64,000 nucleotides of DNA from G965247475 sp965247475 (GTDB taxonomy: Bacteria; Chloroflexota; UBA11872): positions 558,001 to 622,000 of the forward strand of contig OZ252016.1 of NCBI GenBank assembly GCA_965247475.1, read 5' to 3'. The translations under genes and the position numbers were made by a program. The notes below the pieces were generated by a model. The model ran no database searches and was not told the origin of the DNA. It was given only the letters and a program-made list of their open reading frames with translations. The stretch's first letter is position 1, and every line of letters begins with the position of its first letter. This document shows positions 28,991-39,073 of this stretch, one piece after another.

Positions 28991-29635
28991 ATGGATGAGT
29001 GGCTCGCCGATCGCGGTCAAGACGTCTTGACCCGCCTCGATGCCGATCAGTACCTGTTCCTTCCGATCATCATCGGGACGGAGGGTGCGGGGTTCCCTTG
29101 GCCCGTGCCCGCCGAATTCGTGATGGCGCTGATTGGCTACCAGGTGTTTCGGGGTCAGGCCGATCCAGTGATCGCGGTAGCGATCTCGGCCGGCTCGGCC
29201 ACCGTGGGCGCGTCGATCCTGTACTGGGTGTCTCGGGTCGTGGGGCGGCCGCTGTTGCTTCGTTACGGACGGCTCTTGCGCATCGCTCCCGCGCACATCC
29301 ACCGGCTGGAGCGCTGGTTCGATGCGCACGCGGCGCCGGTCGTCGTCGTCGGACGTGTCATCCCCGCCGTGCGGATTCTGATTCCCATCGTCGCCGGCGT
29401 CGCCCGCGGGAACTTCGGTCTCTTCGTGGTCTCGGTGGCGGCCGGCAACGTGCTGTGGTCGGCGCTCTACCTGGGCCTCGGCTGGGGGCTCGGCGGTGAG
29501 TTCGAAGCCATCCTGTCCGCCGCGATCGACCACCTGGCGCTGGCGATTGGCGTCGCCGCGGCCGTTGCCGCGCTCCTTGCCGTCTTGATCGGTGTCCGGA
29601 GACGCGGCTGGCCGATTCGCCTGCTTCGGCGCTGA
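28991..29635 (+). CDS. DedA family membrane protein
   Basis: A 214-residue SNARE-associated/DedA family protein, likely a lipid-flippase-type transporter. It shows the family segment IIGTEGAGFPWPVPAEFVMA, a long re-entrant hydrophobic region, and ERWFDAHAAPVVVVGRVIPA then VRILIPIVAGVARGNFGLF with the conserved arginines. About five membrane segments. ATG start. Bacterial DedA proteins affect membrane potential and lipid carrier recycling; the exact substrate is unknown. Confidence 0.92.
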   Translation: MDEWLADRGQDVLTRLDADQYLFLPIIIGTEGAGFPWPVPAEFVMALIGYQVFRGQADPVIAVAISAGSATVGASILYWVSRVVGRPLLLRYGRLLRIAPAHIHRLERWFDAHAAPVVVVGRVIPAVRILIPIVAGVARGNFGLFVVSVAAGNVLWSALYLGLGWGLGGEFEAILSAAIDHLALAIGVAAAVAALLAVLIGVRRRGWPIRLLRR

Positions 29636-29700
29636 CGCGGGCCGCCCGAGTCGCCTGGGGTAGGATCGGCGCCTGCAGATCCCATCTCGGTGAGCCTCCC

Positions 29701-30840
29701 GTGCACGACCTGATCGTCGCCGGTGGCCGGGTCATCGATCCGGCTCAGGACCTCGACGTCCGTGCCGACGTCGCGATCGAGGGCGGTCACATCGCCGCCG
29801 TCGAGCCGCGGATCGATCGGGACCAGGCTGGGCAGGTCATCGACGCCGTGGGCCTGCTCGTCACGCCGGGCCTGATCGACCTCCACGTGCACGTGTATCC
29901 GGGGGTCAGCCACTACGGCGTCGATCCCGACGCCCACGTGCTGCCCAGCGGCGTGACCACCGCCCTGGACGCCGGTTCGGCCGGGGCCAGCACCTTCGAG
30001 GGCCTGCGCCGCTACGTGATCGATGTCTCGGACACCCGCCTCTTCGCGCTGCTCAATATCTCCGGGATGGGCATGGTCTCCCCGGACGTCGGTGAGCTCT
30101 TGGACATCCGCTGGGCCGACCCGACCGCCGCCATCCGCGTGTGCGAAAAGCACCGCGACGTCATCCGAGGGGTCAAGCTGCGAATGACCCGCACGCTGGC
30201 CGGCGACAATGGCCTTCGGGCGCTCAAGAACGCGCGCGAGGCCGCGGACGCCGTGGGCCTGCCGGTGATGGTCCACCCGCAGGACGCGCACTGTTCGCTG
30301 GACGACATCCTGCGCGAGCTCGACGACGGCGACATCGTCACGCACTGCTTCCACGGCCAGCGTGGCGGAATCCTGAATCGTGACGGTCGGATTCTCGAAT
30401 CGGTCCGTCGGGCGCTCGACCGCGGCGTTCGGCTCGACGTCGGCCACGGTCAGGGCAGCTTCGACTTCGGGGTCGCGCAACAGGCCATGGCTCAGGATGT
30501 GCTTCCCCACACCATCAGCAGCGACCTGCACGCCCACAACATCGACGGGCCGGTGTTCGATCTCGCCACCACGATCAGCAAGTTCCTGCTGCTGGGCGTC
30601 GACCTCCCCGACGCCGTTCGGCGGTGCACGTCCGTGCCCGCCGAGTTCCTAGGTATGCCCGGCCAGATCGGGACGCTCGCGCCCGGCGCCCACGCCGATG
30701 TGGCGATCTTCCGCGACGAAGATGGCGCGCATCGATTCGTGGACTCGCACGGGCAGACGCTCATCGGTGAGCGTCGCCTCGTGCCGCACACCGTGATCAA
30801 GGGCGGCAAGGCGATCGCCGCCGTCGCGCGCGGCCATTGA
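29701..30840 (+). CDS. Amidohydrolase/deacetylase family metallohydrolase
   Basis: A 379-residue dihydroorotase-like TIM-barrel metalloenzyme, GTG start. Metal-site motifs are LIDLHVHVYPG, a likely carboxylated Lys in IRGVKLRMT, HPQDAHC, THCFHGQRGG and the catalytic Asp in ISSDLHAHN. The N- and C-terminal strands form the usual composite beta sandwich (VAGGRVIDPAQDLDVRADVA, GAHADVAIF). Substrate unknown; relatives act on acyl amino acids or cyclic amides. It is followed by a DHDPS-like aldolase, so both may serve one catabolic route. Confidence 0.9.
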   Translation: MHDLIVAGGRVIDPAQDLDVRADVAIEGGHIAAVEPRIDRDQAGQVIDAVGLLVTPGLIDLHVHVYPGVSHYGVDPDAHVLPSGVTTALDAGSAGASTFEGLRRYVIDVSDTRLFALLNISGMGMVSPDVGELLDIRWADPTAAIRVCEKHRDVIRGVKLRMTRTLAGDNGLRALKNAREAADAVGLPVMVHPQDAHCSLDDILRELDDGDIVTHCFHGQRGGILNRDGRILESVRRALDRGVRLDVGHGQGSFDFGVAQQAMAQDVLPHTISSDLHAHNIDGPVFDLATTISKFLLLGVDLPDAVRRCTSVPAEFLGMPGQIGTLAPGAHADVAIFRDEDGAHRFVDSHGQTLIGERRLVPHTVIKGGKAIAAVARGH

Positions 30841-30942
30841 CGGTGGTTCGAGCCGGCCCGACGCGCCGCCTCCGTACGGTTCGCGGAACGGTGTACGCTG
30901 CGGCCCGAGCGGACGGGCTGCCCATGAGCGGAGGGTTAAAGC

Positions 30943-31893
30943 GTGCCCGGATTTGATCTGTTCGACCCGGCTCAGGCGCCCAAGGGCCACGCCACGCTGG
31001 CCAAGACGCCGTTCCTCGATGACCAGCGTCTCGACGAGGCCTCGTTCGCGCGCGGTCTCAAGCACGTGGTGGACATCGGCACCAAGCTCGCGATCGTCGG
31101 GATGGTCGGGAGCGAGACCTACGGCCTGGCCGATGCGGAGCGCGTCCGCAGTATGGAAATCGCGATCGATGCATGCGGCGACCGCGTCCCTGTGTGCGCG
31201 GCGGTCGCGGGGCTGTCGGTCGAGGACATAGTGACGGCGGCGCGCCGCGCCGATTCGATGGACGTGGACATGATCGCCGTCGTGCCGCCGCCCTGGTCGC
31301 GCAACGAGGCCGACATCGTGTTCAGCATCAAGGCCGTGTCGGACGCGGTCTCACTCCCCATCATGATTCACTCGATCGGCGGCAATGGCGTCACGCTCTC
31401 GACTGACACGCTCGCCTCGCTGCCGGCCGACGCTCCGAACGTCCGCTACTTGAAGGAAGAGGCGCAGTTCGCGTCGCGCCGGGTCGCCCGTGTGTTGGAA
31501 ACGCCGGGCGGCCACGACTACCTCAGGATCATGTCGGGTCCGCCGCTCGTGCTTGGCTATCTCGCCGGCGCGCGCCTGTTCATGGGCGCGGCCGACAACG
31601 TCGATCTGATGATCGCGGTCTTTGATGCGCTGGAGGCCGGTGATCGGGCCGAGGCCTGGCGCGTGGACGCGTTGGTCAACGGGATCACCTATTTCAAGAG
31701 CCAGATTGCGAGCGAGTCCGGCAACAAGATGATCATGCAGCGGCGCGGCATCTTTCCGAACTACCGAGTTATGCACCCCTCGGCTCGAATTGGCCTCGAG
31801 GACCTCACGCCGACCGAAGAGGAATGGCTCACCGAGGTCCTGAGGTCGTGCCTGCCGCTGTACGTGCAAGACCCGCCCAGTCCACCGGCGTAG
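30943..31893 (+). CDS. Dihydrodipicolinate synthase/NAL family lyase
   Basis: A 316-residue class I aldolase-fold protein, GTG start. The Schiff-base lysine is K171 in NVRYLKEEA. The phosphate/ketoacid-binding region that is GTTGE in DHDPS reads GMVGSETYG. The position of the catalytic tyrosine (YNVP in DapA) reads MIHSIG, so the usual proton-relay Tyr is replaced by His. This argues against lysine biosynthesis and for another pyruvate lyase or dehydratase activity. Downstream of the amidohydrolase on the same strand. Confidence 0.88.
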   Translation: MPGFDLFDPAQAPKGHATLAKTPFLDDQRLDEASFARGLKHVVDIGTKLAIVGMVGSETYGLADAERVRSMEIAIDACGDRVPVCAAVAGLSVEDIVTAARRADSMDVDMIAVVPPPWSRNEADIVFSIKAVSDAVSLPIMIHSIGGNGVTLSTDTLASLPADAPNVRYLKEEAQFASRRVARVLETPGGHDYLRIMSGPPLVLGYLAGARLFMGAADNVDLMIAVFDALEAGDRAEAWRVDALVNGITYFKSQIASESGNKMIMQRRGIFPNYRVMHPSARIGLEDLTPTEEEWLTEVLRSCLPLYVQDPPSPPA

Positions 31894-31903
31894 CCCCGGG
31901 CGG

Positions 31904-32680
31904 CTAGCGCGGGTTCACGAACCGCGCGCCCTGTGCCGTCCAGCCTCCGTCGGCCACCAGGCAATGCCCGGTCACGAAGCGCGCCTCGTCCGACGCCAGA
32001 AACACGGCCACCTCGCCGATCTCGTCGGGCGTCACCAGCCGCCCCATCGGCACGCCGGCCAGCAGGTCTGAGAGATCGACGTTGTCGCGCTTGACCCCCG
32101 TATTGAACAGCGGTGTATCCGCGTATCCGGGTCCGATCGCATTGGCGCGGACCCCATGTTCGGCAAGCTCAACCGCCATGCACTGGGTCGCCATGATGAC
32201 CGCCGCCTTGGACGTGCAGTAGGCGATCCGACCCGCCACGGCGCGCAGCCCGTACATCGATGCGATGTTGATGATGGAGCCGCTGCCGCGCGTGATCATG
32301 ATCTCCGCCGCCGCCTGAGACCCGAATACCACCCCGTCCACGTTGATCGACATCACCCGCGCCCACTCCGCGGCGTTGAGGTCCAGCGTGCCGTGCCCGC
32401 TCCCGACGCCGGCGCTCCCGAGCCATTGGCTCAGATCCCCGAGTGTCTCGGCGGCCGCCTGGACGAACGACCGGACGCCGTCCGGCCGCGAGCAGTCCAC
32501 CGCCATCGCGTGGGCGGTCCCGCCGCCAGCGCGGATTTCCTCCGCCGCCTGCTCGACCGACGCCTCATTGATGTCTCCCAAGTAGACGGCCGCGCCCTCG
32601 CGGGCGTACGCGATGGCGCAGGCGCGTCCGATGCCGGACCCGGCGCCGCTGATCGCGGCCGTGTGATTCTCCAGGCGCAT
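31904..32680 (-). CDS. Short-chain dehydrogenase/reductase
   Basis: A classical SDR, 258 residues. The cofactor loop is SGAGSGIGRA (residues 11-20), and the catalytic residues are S141 in NIASMYG and Y154/K158 in YCTSK. The NNAG motif reads GSAGVGSG, so the structural Asn is altered. An Asp after beta2 (YLGDIN) suggests preference for NAD. Convergent with the DHDPS-like gene, 10 bp away. Substrate unknown. Confidence 0.94.
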   Translation of the reverse strand: MRLENHTAAISGAGSGIGRACAIAYAREGAAVYLGDINEASVEQAAEEIRAGGGTAHAMAVDCSRPDGVRSFVQAAAETLGDLSQWLGSAGVGSGHGTLDLNAAEWARVMSINVDGVVFGSQAAAEIMITRGSGSIINIASMYGLRAVAGRIAYCTSKAAVIMATQCMAVELAEHGVRANAIGPGYADTPLFNTGVKRDNVDLSDLLAGVPMGRLVTPDEIGEVAVFLASDEARFVTGHCLVADGGWTAQGARFVNPR

Positions 32681-32693
32681 TGGTCGTCGCTCG

Positions 32694-33812
32694 CTATCTA
32701 CGTGTCCTGTCGGGGTTCGAATTGTGCCCGTTTTCGCGCGGTCGGTCGCCGAGCGCGTCGTCGCGCTCGACGCGCGTGTGCATCACGATCGCCAGCGCCG
32801 CCAGCGCGCGCACCAGGCCGGGCGCGCCGTGCCGGTACATCAAATGGCGCGGTTCCCAGGTTGGCGCGAACTTGTCCTTGAATCGCCACAGCCCGCGGAT
32901 CGAGAAGAAGGGCGTGAGGCGCCGCGCGGCGGCGCCCAGCGCCCGTTCCAGACTGGAGGCGTTCGGATCGACCAGACCGCCGACCAGCGGCACCATCCCG
33001 AGGCTGACCTCGCGCCGGCCCGACGCCTTCGCGGTCTCGATGACCTGCCGGAGCAGAAAGTCCATCGCACCGCCCGGCGCGGCCGGGTCCCGCCGCATCA
33101 GATCGATCGCGGCGATCTCGGGCGGGAGTCCGGCGACGGCCGTCGTGAACGCCAGCAGACGACCGTCCCCGTCACGGAGGGTCGCCACCGCCGTTGCCCG
33201 GACCCGCGCCGCCGTGAAGCTCCCCACCGCGAACGCGCGTTCGCGCCGGAACCGCACGCGCAGCCAGGCGTCTGACACCCGGCGCAGCTCCGCCAGCAGA
33301 TCCGGCGAATGCGGCGGATCGCGCCAATCGAACGTGTACGCGCCGGAGCCGAATCGGCGGTCGTAGCGGCGCTGCTCATACCCGCTGGCCGGCCCCGCGC
33401 CGAGCCGGTCGAGACGTACGACCGCCTCGTGCGCGATCGTGAACGCGTCAAACCCGAGCCGTTCGTAGACTGCTCGCGTCTCGGGAAGCGTTGCAACGAA
33501 TGCCGCGGGTCCGTGATCGGCTTCGAACGCCGTGATGGCGGCCCCCAGGCAGTCGGTCGGACCCGCCGGATCGCCCAGGCACACGGCTAGTCCGAGCGCC
33601 CGTCGGAAGGCGATGAGCGTCGGCCCCTGCGGTTGGATGCTGGCATCGACGCCCGGCCGCAGCTTCAGCGCCTCGTACGTCGCGCGCCCGTGCCGCTCGA
33701 TCAGGTCCGTGACGCGGGCATCAACTCCGTGGCGGTCGACGCCGCTGTCGGAGGTCGGATGGTCGCCGCGCCGCTCCGATGATTCGGCCGCGGACGCCTT
33801 CGTTTCGTGCAT
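32694..33812 (-). CDS. DUF2156 / phosphatidylglycerol lysyltransferase-like acyltransferase
   Basis: A 372-residue soluble protein with the tandem GNAT-like fold of the MprF C-terminal domain. Family segments are LAVCLGDPAGPT, AVYERLGFDAFTIAHEAVVR, LAELRRVSDAWL, IAAIDLMRRDPAAPGGAMDF, EVSLGMVPLVG and IRGLWRFKDKFAPTWEPRHL. It lacks the N-terminal flippase helices of full MprF. Expected to transfer an aminoacyl group from a charged tRNA to a lipid or other acceptor; the target is unknown. It is followed 14 bp later by the SDR gene on the same strand, so the two may be co-transcribed. Confidence 0.85.
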   Translation of the reverse strand: MHETKASAAESSERRGDHPTSDSGVDRHGVDARVTDLIERHGRATYEALKLRPGVDASIQPQGPTLIAFRRALGLAVCLGDPAGPTDCLGAAITAFEADHGPAAFVATLPETRAVYERLGFDAFTIAHEAVVRLDRLGAGPASGYEQRRYDRRFGSGAYTFDWRDPPHSPDLLAELRRVSDAWLRVRFRRERAFAVGSFTAARVRATAVATLRDGDGRLLAFTTAVAGLPPEIAAIDLMRRDPAAPGGAMDFLLRQVIETAKASGRREVSLGMVPLVGGLVDPNASSLERALGAAARRLTPFFSIRGLWRFKDKFAPTWEPRHLMYRHGAPGLVRALAALAIVMHTRVERDDALGDRPRENGHNSNPDRTRR

Positions 33813-33949
33813 ATCGCCGCCGTTGTAGCAGCCCGCGGGACGGCCGGCGCAAGCTCGACCGCACCGCGGCCTCGGCGATCAGGCCCTACCATTGACCGTC
33901 GAGCGCCGAGCAGGTCCGATCGCTCGGAGACGCGGGAGGCCGACGAACC

Positions 33950-34645
33950 GTGCGCGTGCTGGTCGTGGACGACGAGGAGTCATTGGCCTCGACCATTGCC
34001 TATAACCTGCGGCGCGCCGGATATGAGGTGGAGACCGCCGCCGACGGCGAAGTCGCTCTCGAGCTGCTCCGGGATCGTGACGCCGACCTGCTGGTGCTGG
34101 ACGTCATGCTGCCGGGCATGGACGGCTTTGAGATCTGCCGCCAGGTCCGCCGCGGCAGCGCGGTCCCGATTCTCATGCTGACCGCGCGCGCCGACGAGAT
34201 TGACCGCGTCGTGGGCCTCGAGATCGGCGCCGACGACTATCTGACCAAACCCTTCTCCATGCGCGAGCTAGTGGCGCGGGTGAAGGCCCTGCTCCGGCGC
34301 CGCGATTTGATCCGCGAAGACATCGCCGCCGCTCGCGATTCGGCGAGAGCGCTGGAGGCCGGCGATCTCCGTGTCTGGCCCGACGAGCGGCGCGTCGAGC
34401 TCCGCGGCAACACCGTGGCTCTGAAGCCCCGCGAGTTCGATCTGCTCGCATTCCTGATGCGGCATCGCGGCCACGTGTTCTCGGTCGATCGGCTGCTCGG
34501 CCGCGTCTGGGGGTATCCCGACGGGCTTGATTCACGGACTGTCACGGTCCACATTCGAAGCCTGCGGCTCAAAGTCGAGGACGACCCCTCAAATCCGAGC
34601 CGCATCCTGACCGTACGTGGCGCCGGCTACCGGTTCGCGCGGTGA
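33950..34645 (+). CDS. phoB: Phosphate-type OmpR/PhoB response regulator
   Basis: A 231-residue regulator. The receiver domain has the acidic pocket (VVDDEE), phospho-acceptor D51 in LVLDVMLPGMDG and K100 in LTKPF. The OmpR winged helix is at about 135-230 (RELRGNTVALKPREFDLLAF, VTVHIRSLRLKVEDDP). GTG start, stop overlapping the kinase start by 4 bp. Its position directly ahead of a PAS-kinase and pstSCAB-phoU makes it the phosphate-starvation regulator; gene name by context. Confidence 0.92.
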   Translation: MRVLVVDDEESLASTIAYNLRRAGYEVETAADGEVALELLRDRDADLLVLDVMLPGMDGFEICRQVRRGSAVPILMLTARADEIDRVVGLEIGADDYLTKPFSMRELVARVKALLRRRDLIREDIAAARDSARALEAGDLRVWPDERRVELRGNTVALKPREFDLLAFLMRHRGHVFSVDRLLGRVWGYPDGLDSRTVTVHIRSLRLKVEDDPSNPSRILTVRGAGYRFAR

Positions 34646-36039
34646 CGGTCGGCGTTAGCGGGCTTGGCTGGCGGGTCGCGCTCGCATCCGTGTCGGCGCT
34701 CGCCGCGGCCTTCGCCGGCGTGGGCATCGTCCTGGCGATCGCGTTGCCGGCCGAGCGCGCCGGCTTGATCGCGATCGTTCTCGGCGCTGGCTTTGCCATC
34801 GGCGCGGTCGGCACGATCGCTGCGGTTGGCAGGGCCACCCGCGACGCCGCCCGAACGCTGCGCCAGACCGCGCGCGTCTCGGAGCTCGTAGCCGACGGTG
34901 CCGCGAGCCCTCGCCTGCGCGTCGCGGCCTCGGGCGAGGCAGGCGTTGCCGTGCGCGCTTTCAACGCGATGCTCGATGCCATCGATTCCCGCATCCGCGC
35001 CATTGGCGCCGGACGGCGGCGGCTGGAGACGATCCTCGCGACCATGGCCCATGGTGTCGTCATCGTGAACGCCGACGAGACGAACACTTCAATGAACCCC
35101 GCCGCCGAGGCGCTGCTCGGCGTGCATGCCGGGACCACCATCGGGCGTTCCCTGGTTGATGCCGTTCGCGATCACGAGCTCGTAAGCATCTGTCGTGAAG
35201 CTGCGCGAGACGGGGCGGCCGTCAGCCGCCCGCTGCATTTGGCCGCCACCGATCGCCACGTGCGCGCGGTCGCCACGCCGGTGCGCCAGGGTGAGACCCA
35301 CCAGGTGCTGCTCTTGCTTCAGGACGTGACCGAGCTGCGCCAGACCGATGAGATTCGGCGCGACTTCGTCGCCAACGTGTCGCACGAGCTCCGCACGCCG
35401 GGCGCCTCGTTGAAGGCGCTCGTTGAAACCCTCGAAGCGGGTGCGATCGATGACGTCGAAGCCCGTGGCGGGTTCCTGGCTCGGATTCACGACGAAGTCG
35501 ATCGCATCATCGCGCTCGTTGAGGAGCTGCTGGAATTGGCGCGCATCGAGTCCGGACGTGTCGATGTGTCGGCCAAGGCAGTGAATCTCTCGGAGTTGGT
35601 CGGCGGCGCGGCCGAGCGTCTGCGTCCGCAGGCGGAGCGCGCCGGCATCGTCCTGCACGTCGCACGGCCGGTCGACGACGTCACCGTGCGTGTCGACCCT
35701 GAGCAAGCCGACCGCGTCGTCACGAACCTGGTGCAGAACGCCGTCAAGTTCACGCCCGCCGGCGGCCGTGTGTCGGTCGCGGTCGAGGGTCGCGACGGCG
35801 AGGCGCGCCTGAGCGTCGCCGACACCGGCGTCGGGATCGACCAGGACGATCTCCCGCGCGTTTTCGAGCGGTTCTACAAGGCCGATCGATCGCGAGCCGG
35901 AGGCGGCGCCGGCCTCGGTCTCGCCATTGCGAAGCACTTGGCGCTCCAGCAGGGCGGGCGCATTTGGGCGGAGTCGCGCGGCCTCGGCCGTGGCGCGGAG
36001 TTCGTGGTGACGTTCGCACGCGCTCGCCGCGACGATTGA
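34642..36039 (+). CDS. phoR: PhoR-like sensor histidine kinase
   Basis: A 465-residue kinase with two N-terminal membrane helices (about 12-35 and 41-64), a HAMP-like linker and a PAS domain (about 125-235). The HisKA phospho-acceptor is H248 in VANVSHELRTPGAS, and the ATPase boxes are NLVQNAVKFTPAGG, VADTGVGIDQDD, FERFYKADRSR and GAGLGLAI. GTG start inside the regulator's stop codon, so translation is coupled. There is no extracytoplasmic sensor domain, consistent with PhoR sensing the Pst state through PhoU. Confidence 0.94.
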   Translation: MTVGVSGLGWRVALASVSALAAAFAGVGIVLAIALPAERAGLIAIVLGAGFAIGAVGTIAAVGRATRDAARTLRQTARVSELVADGAASPRLRVAASGEAGVAVRAFNAMLDAIDSRIRAIGAGRRRLETILATMAHGVVIVNADETNTSMNPAAEALLGVHAGTTIGRSLVDAVRDHELVSICREAARDGAAVSRPLHLAATDRHVRAVATPVRQGETHQVLLLLQDVTELRQTDEIRRDFVANVSHELRTPGASLKALVETLEAGAIDDVEARGGFLARIHDEVDRIIALVEELLELARIESGRVDVSAKAVNLSELVGGAAERLRPQAERAGIVLHVARPVDDVTVRVDPEQADRVVTNLVQNAVKFTPAGGRVSVAVEGRDGEARLSVADTGVGIDQDDLPRVFERFYKADRSRAGGGAGLGLAIAKHLALQQGGRIWAESRGLGRGAEFVVTFARARRDD

Positions 36040-36055
36040 TCGACTGCTGACCCAC

Positions 36056-36112
36056 AGCTGACCTCGCGTTGATGCAGGGCGAGCCTGCGTTGATGCCGCG
36101 TTCGTAAGGTGG
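36056..36112 (+). promoter_or_regulatory. Candidate Pho box direct repeats upstream of pstS
   Basis: Identical 10-mers GCGTTGATGC lie at 36066-36075 and 36087-36096, and a third, weaker copy GTTCGTAAGGT follows at 36101. The last two units, GTTGATGCCGC and GTTCGTAAGGT, are spaced 11 bp. Spaced direct repeats beginning GTT resemble PHO boxes bound by PhoB/PhoP (GTTCACC-type, 11-bp repeats). They lie between phoR and pstS. No experimental support; the consensus in this lineage is unknown to me. Confidence 0.4.
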
Positions 36113-37242
36113 CCTCCGGCCCCAGAGTGGAGCCACGTTGCGGAAGGAAGACGACCCTGCGGAAGGAACACCTGGCGGGAATCACCCGCCGAGACGCCCT
36201 GCGAGCCTCTGCCGGCGCCCTCGTGGCGGTAGGCGCCGGAGTCCTGGCCGCGGCATGCGGCGGATCTTCAGAACCGCGGCAGACGCGCGCCGCCGCCGCG
36301 TCCGCCAGTGGCGGCGCGCCGGCGACCGCCGAGCTCGAGGGGACCGTTCTGGTCGACGGTTCCAGCACCGTGGCGCCAATCTCGCAGGCGGTCGCCGAGG
36401 AGTTCCAGGCCTTGAACCGTGGCGTGCGGGTGCCGGTCGGCACGTCCGGGACCGGCGGCGGATTCAAGAAGTTCTGTCTCGGCGAGACGGACATCTCGGA
36501 TGCCTCGCGGCCTGTCAAGGGGAGCGAGACGGAGACGTGCGAGGCAAACGGCATCGGGTTCATCGAGCTCCCGGTGGCCTTCGACGGTCTGGCGGTTCTG
36601 GCTAATCCCCAGAACTCATTCGTCGACTGCCTGACCGTCGCTGAGCTCCGCAAGGTCTGGGAGCCGGCCGCCGAGGACATCGTGACCACGTGGTCGCAAG
36701 TGCGGGACGGCTTTCCCGACGATCAGCTGATCCTGTACGGGCCCGGCGTCGACTCGGGGTCCTACGATTACTTCACGGAGGCGATCGTCGGCGAGGAGGG
36801 CGCCAGCCGTGGCGACTTCACCCCCAGTGAGGACGACAACGTGCTCGTGCAGGGGATCGCGGGCGATGCAAGCTCGCTTGGCTTCTTCGGACTCGCCTAC
36901 TACACCGCCAACGCCGACATCCTCAAGCTTGTCAAGGTCGACGGTGGCTCTGGTTGCGTCGAGCCGACGCCCACCTCCGTGAATAGCGGGACGTACCAGC
37001 CGCTCTCGCGCCCGATCTTCATCTATGTCAGCACCGTGGCGGCCGACCGCCCGGAAGTTGGTGAGTTCGTGCGGTTCTACATGCGGAACGCGGCGAGCCT
37101 CGTCGGTGACGTCGGCTACGTGCCGCTGCCCGATGAGGTATACGAGCTTGCGCTCGACCGTTTCGAGCGGCGCGTTCCCGGTTCGGTGTTCACCGGCGGC
37201 TCACAGGTCGGCGTCGCGCTTCAAGATCTCTTGCGCGAATAG
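36109..37242 (+). CDS. pstS: Phosphate ABC transporter substrate-binding lipoprotein
   Basis: About 377 residues. A TAT-type signal (ITRRDALRASAGALVAVGAG) ends in the lipobox LAAAC, so it is a lipid-anchored extracytoplasmic protein. The phosphate-binding core starts LVDGSSTVAPISQAVAEEF and has GTSGTGGGFKKFCLGETDIS, GPGVDSGSYDYFTE and DASSLGFFGLAYY. The exact start is uncertain: GTG at 36109 and GTG at 36127 are both possible, and the first overlaps the candidate operator. First gene of pstSCAB-phoU. Confidence 0.94.
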   Translation: MASGPRVEPRCGRKTTLRKEHLAGITRRDALRASAGALVAVGAGVLAAACGGSSEPRQTRAAAASASGGAPATAELEGTVLVDGSSTVAPISQAVAEEFQALNRGVRVPVGTSGTGGGFKKFCLGETDISDASRPVKGSETETCEANGIGFIELPVAFDGLAVLANPQNSFVDCLTVAELRKVWEPAAEDIVTTWSQVRDGFPDDQLILYGPGVDSGSYDYFTEAIVGEEGASRGDFTPSEDDNVLVQGIAGDASSLGFFGLAYYTANADILKLVKVDGGSGCVEPTPTSVNSGTYQPLSRPIFIYVSTVAADRPEVGEFVRFYMRNAASLVGDVGYVPLPDEVYELALDRFERRVPGSVFTGGSQVGVALQDLLRE

Positions 37243-37247
37243 CTGAC

Positions 37248-38185
<938 letters not shown>

Positions 38186-38189
<4 letters not shown>

Positions 38190-39073
38190 GCGCCGCGGCC
38201 CCGGCGCCCGCGCGCTGGCCGGCGAGCCGGCGCTGGCGTCATCTCGCCGGCCGCATGTTCCAGGTGCTCACGATCGGGTCTACGTTGCTCGGCATCGCCG
38301 TCCTGGCGGCGCTGCTGATCGACGTGTTCAGCGATGGCGCCCGCGAGGTCGACGGTGATTTCCTGACCAGCTTCCCGTCGCGATTTCCTGAGCGAGCCGG
38401 TCTGCGTTCGGCCCTGCTCGGCACACTCTGGCTGCTCGGGCTCACGGCCCTGCTCGCGTTTCCGATCGGCGTCGGCGCGTCCATTTATCTCGAGGAATAC
38501 GCCCCCGACAACTGGCTCACGCGCCTTATCCAGCTCAACATCGCCAACCTGGCGGGCGTGCCGTCGGTGGTGTACGGCCTGCTGGGGCTTGGGCTGTTCG
38601 TGCGCTCGTTCGGTCTTGGCCGCAGCATCCTCGCCGGATCGATGACGATGGCGCTGCTGATTCTGCCGCTCATCATTGTCGCGTCGCGCGAGGCCATACG
38701 GGCCGTGCCCGACTCGCTGCGAGAAGGTTCACTCGCCCTGGGCGCCTCACGCTGGCAGATGGTCGCCCGCACCGTGCTGCCGTCGGCGCTCCCCGGCATC
38801 CTCACCGGCACAATCCTGTCCCTTGCCCGCGCTGTCGGCGAGACCGCTCCGCTGATCACGATTGGCGCGCTCACGTTCGTCGCCTTCGACCCGCAAGGTC
38901 CGCTCGACATCTTCACGGTCCTGCCCATCCAGATCTTCAACTGGGTCTCCTTGCCGCAGAAGGAATTTGCCGACCTGGCGGCGGGTGGAATCGTGGTGCT
39001 GCTCGTCGTGCTGCTGCTCGCCAATTCGATCGCCATGTTCATCCGCTATAGGGTTGAGCGGCGACCCCAGTGA
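38186..39073 (+). CDS. pstA: Phosphate ABC transporter permease
   Basis: A 295-residue partner permease. The GTG at 38186 overlaps the pstC stop (GTGA) and gives a normal family length; the open frame continues far upstream only as a shadow of pstC. Motifs: IGVGASIYLEEYAPDNWLTR, AGVPSVVYGLLGLGLFV, REGSLALGASRWQMVARTVL and SLARAVGETAPLITIGAL. Six helices. Confidence 0.95.
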
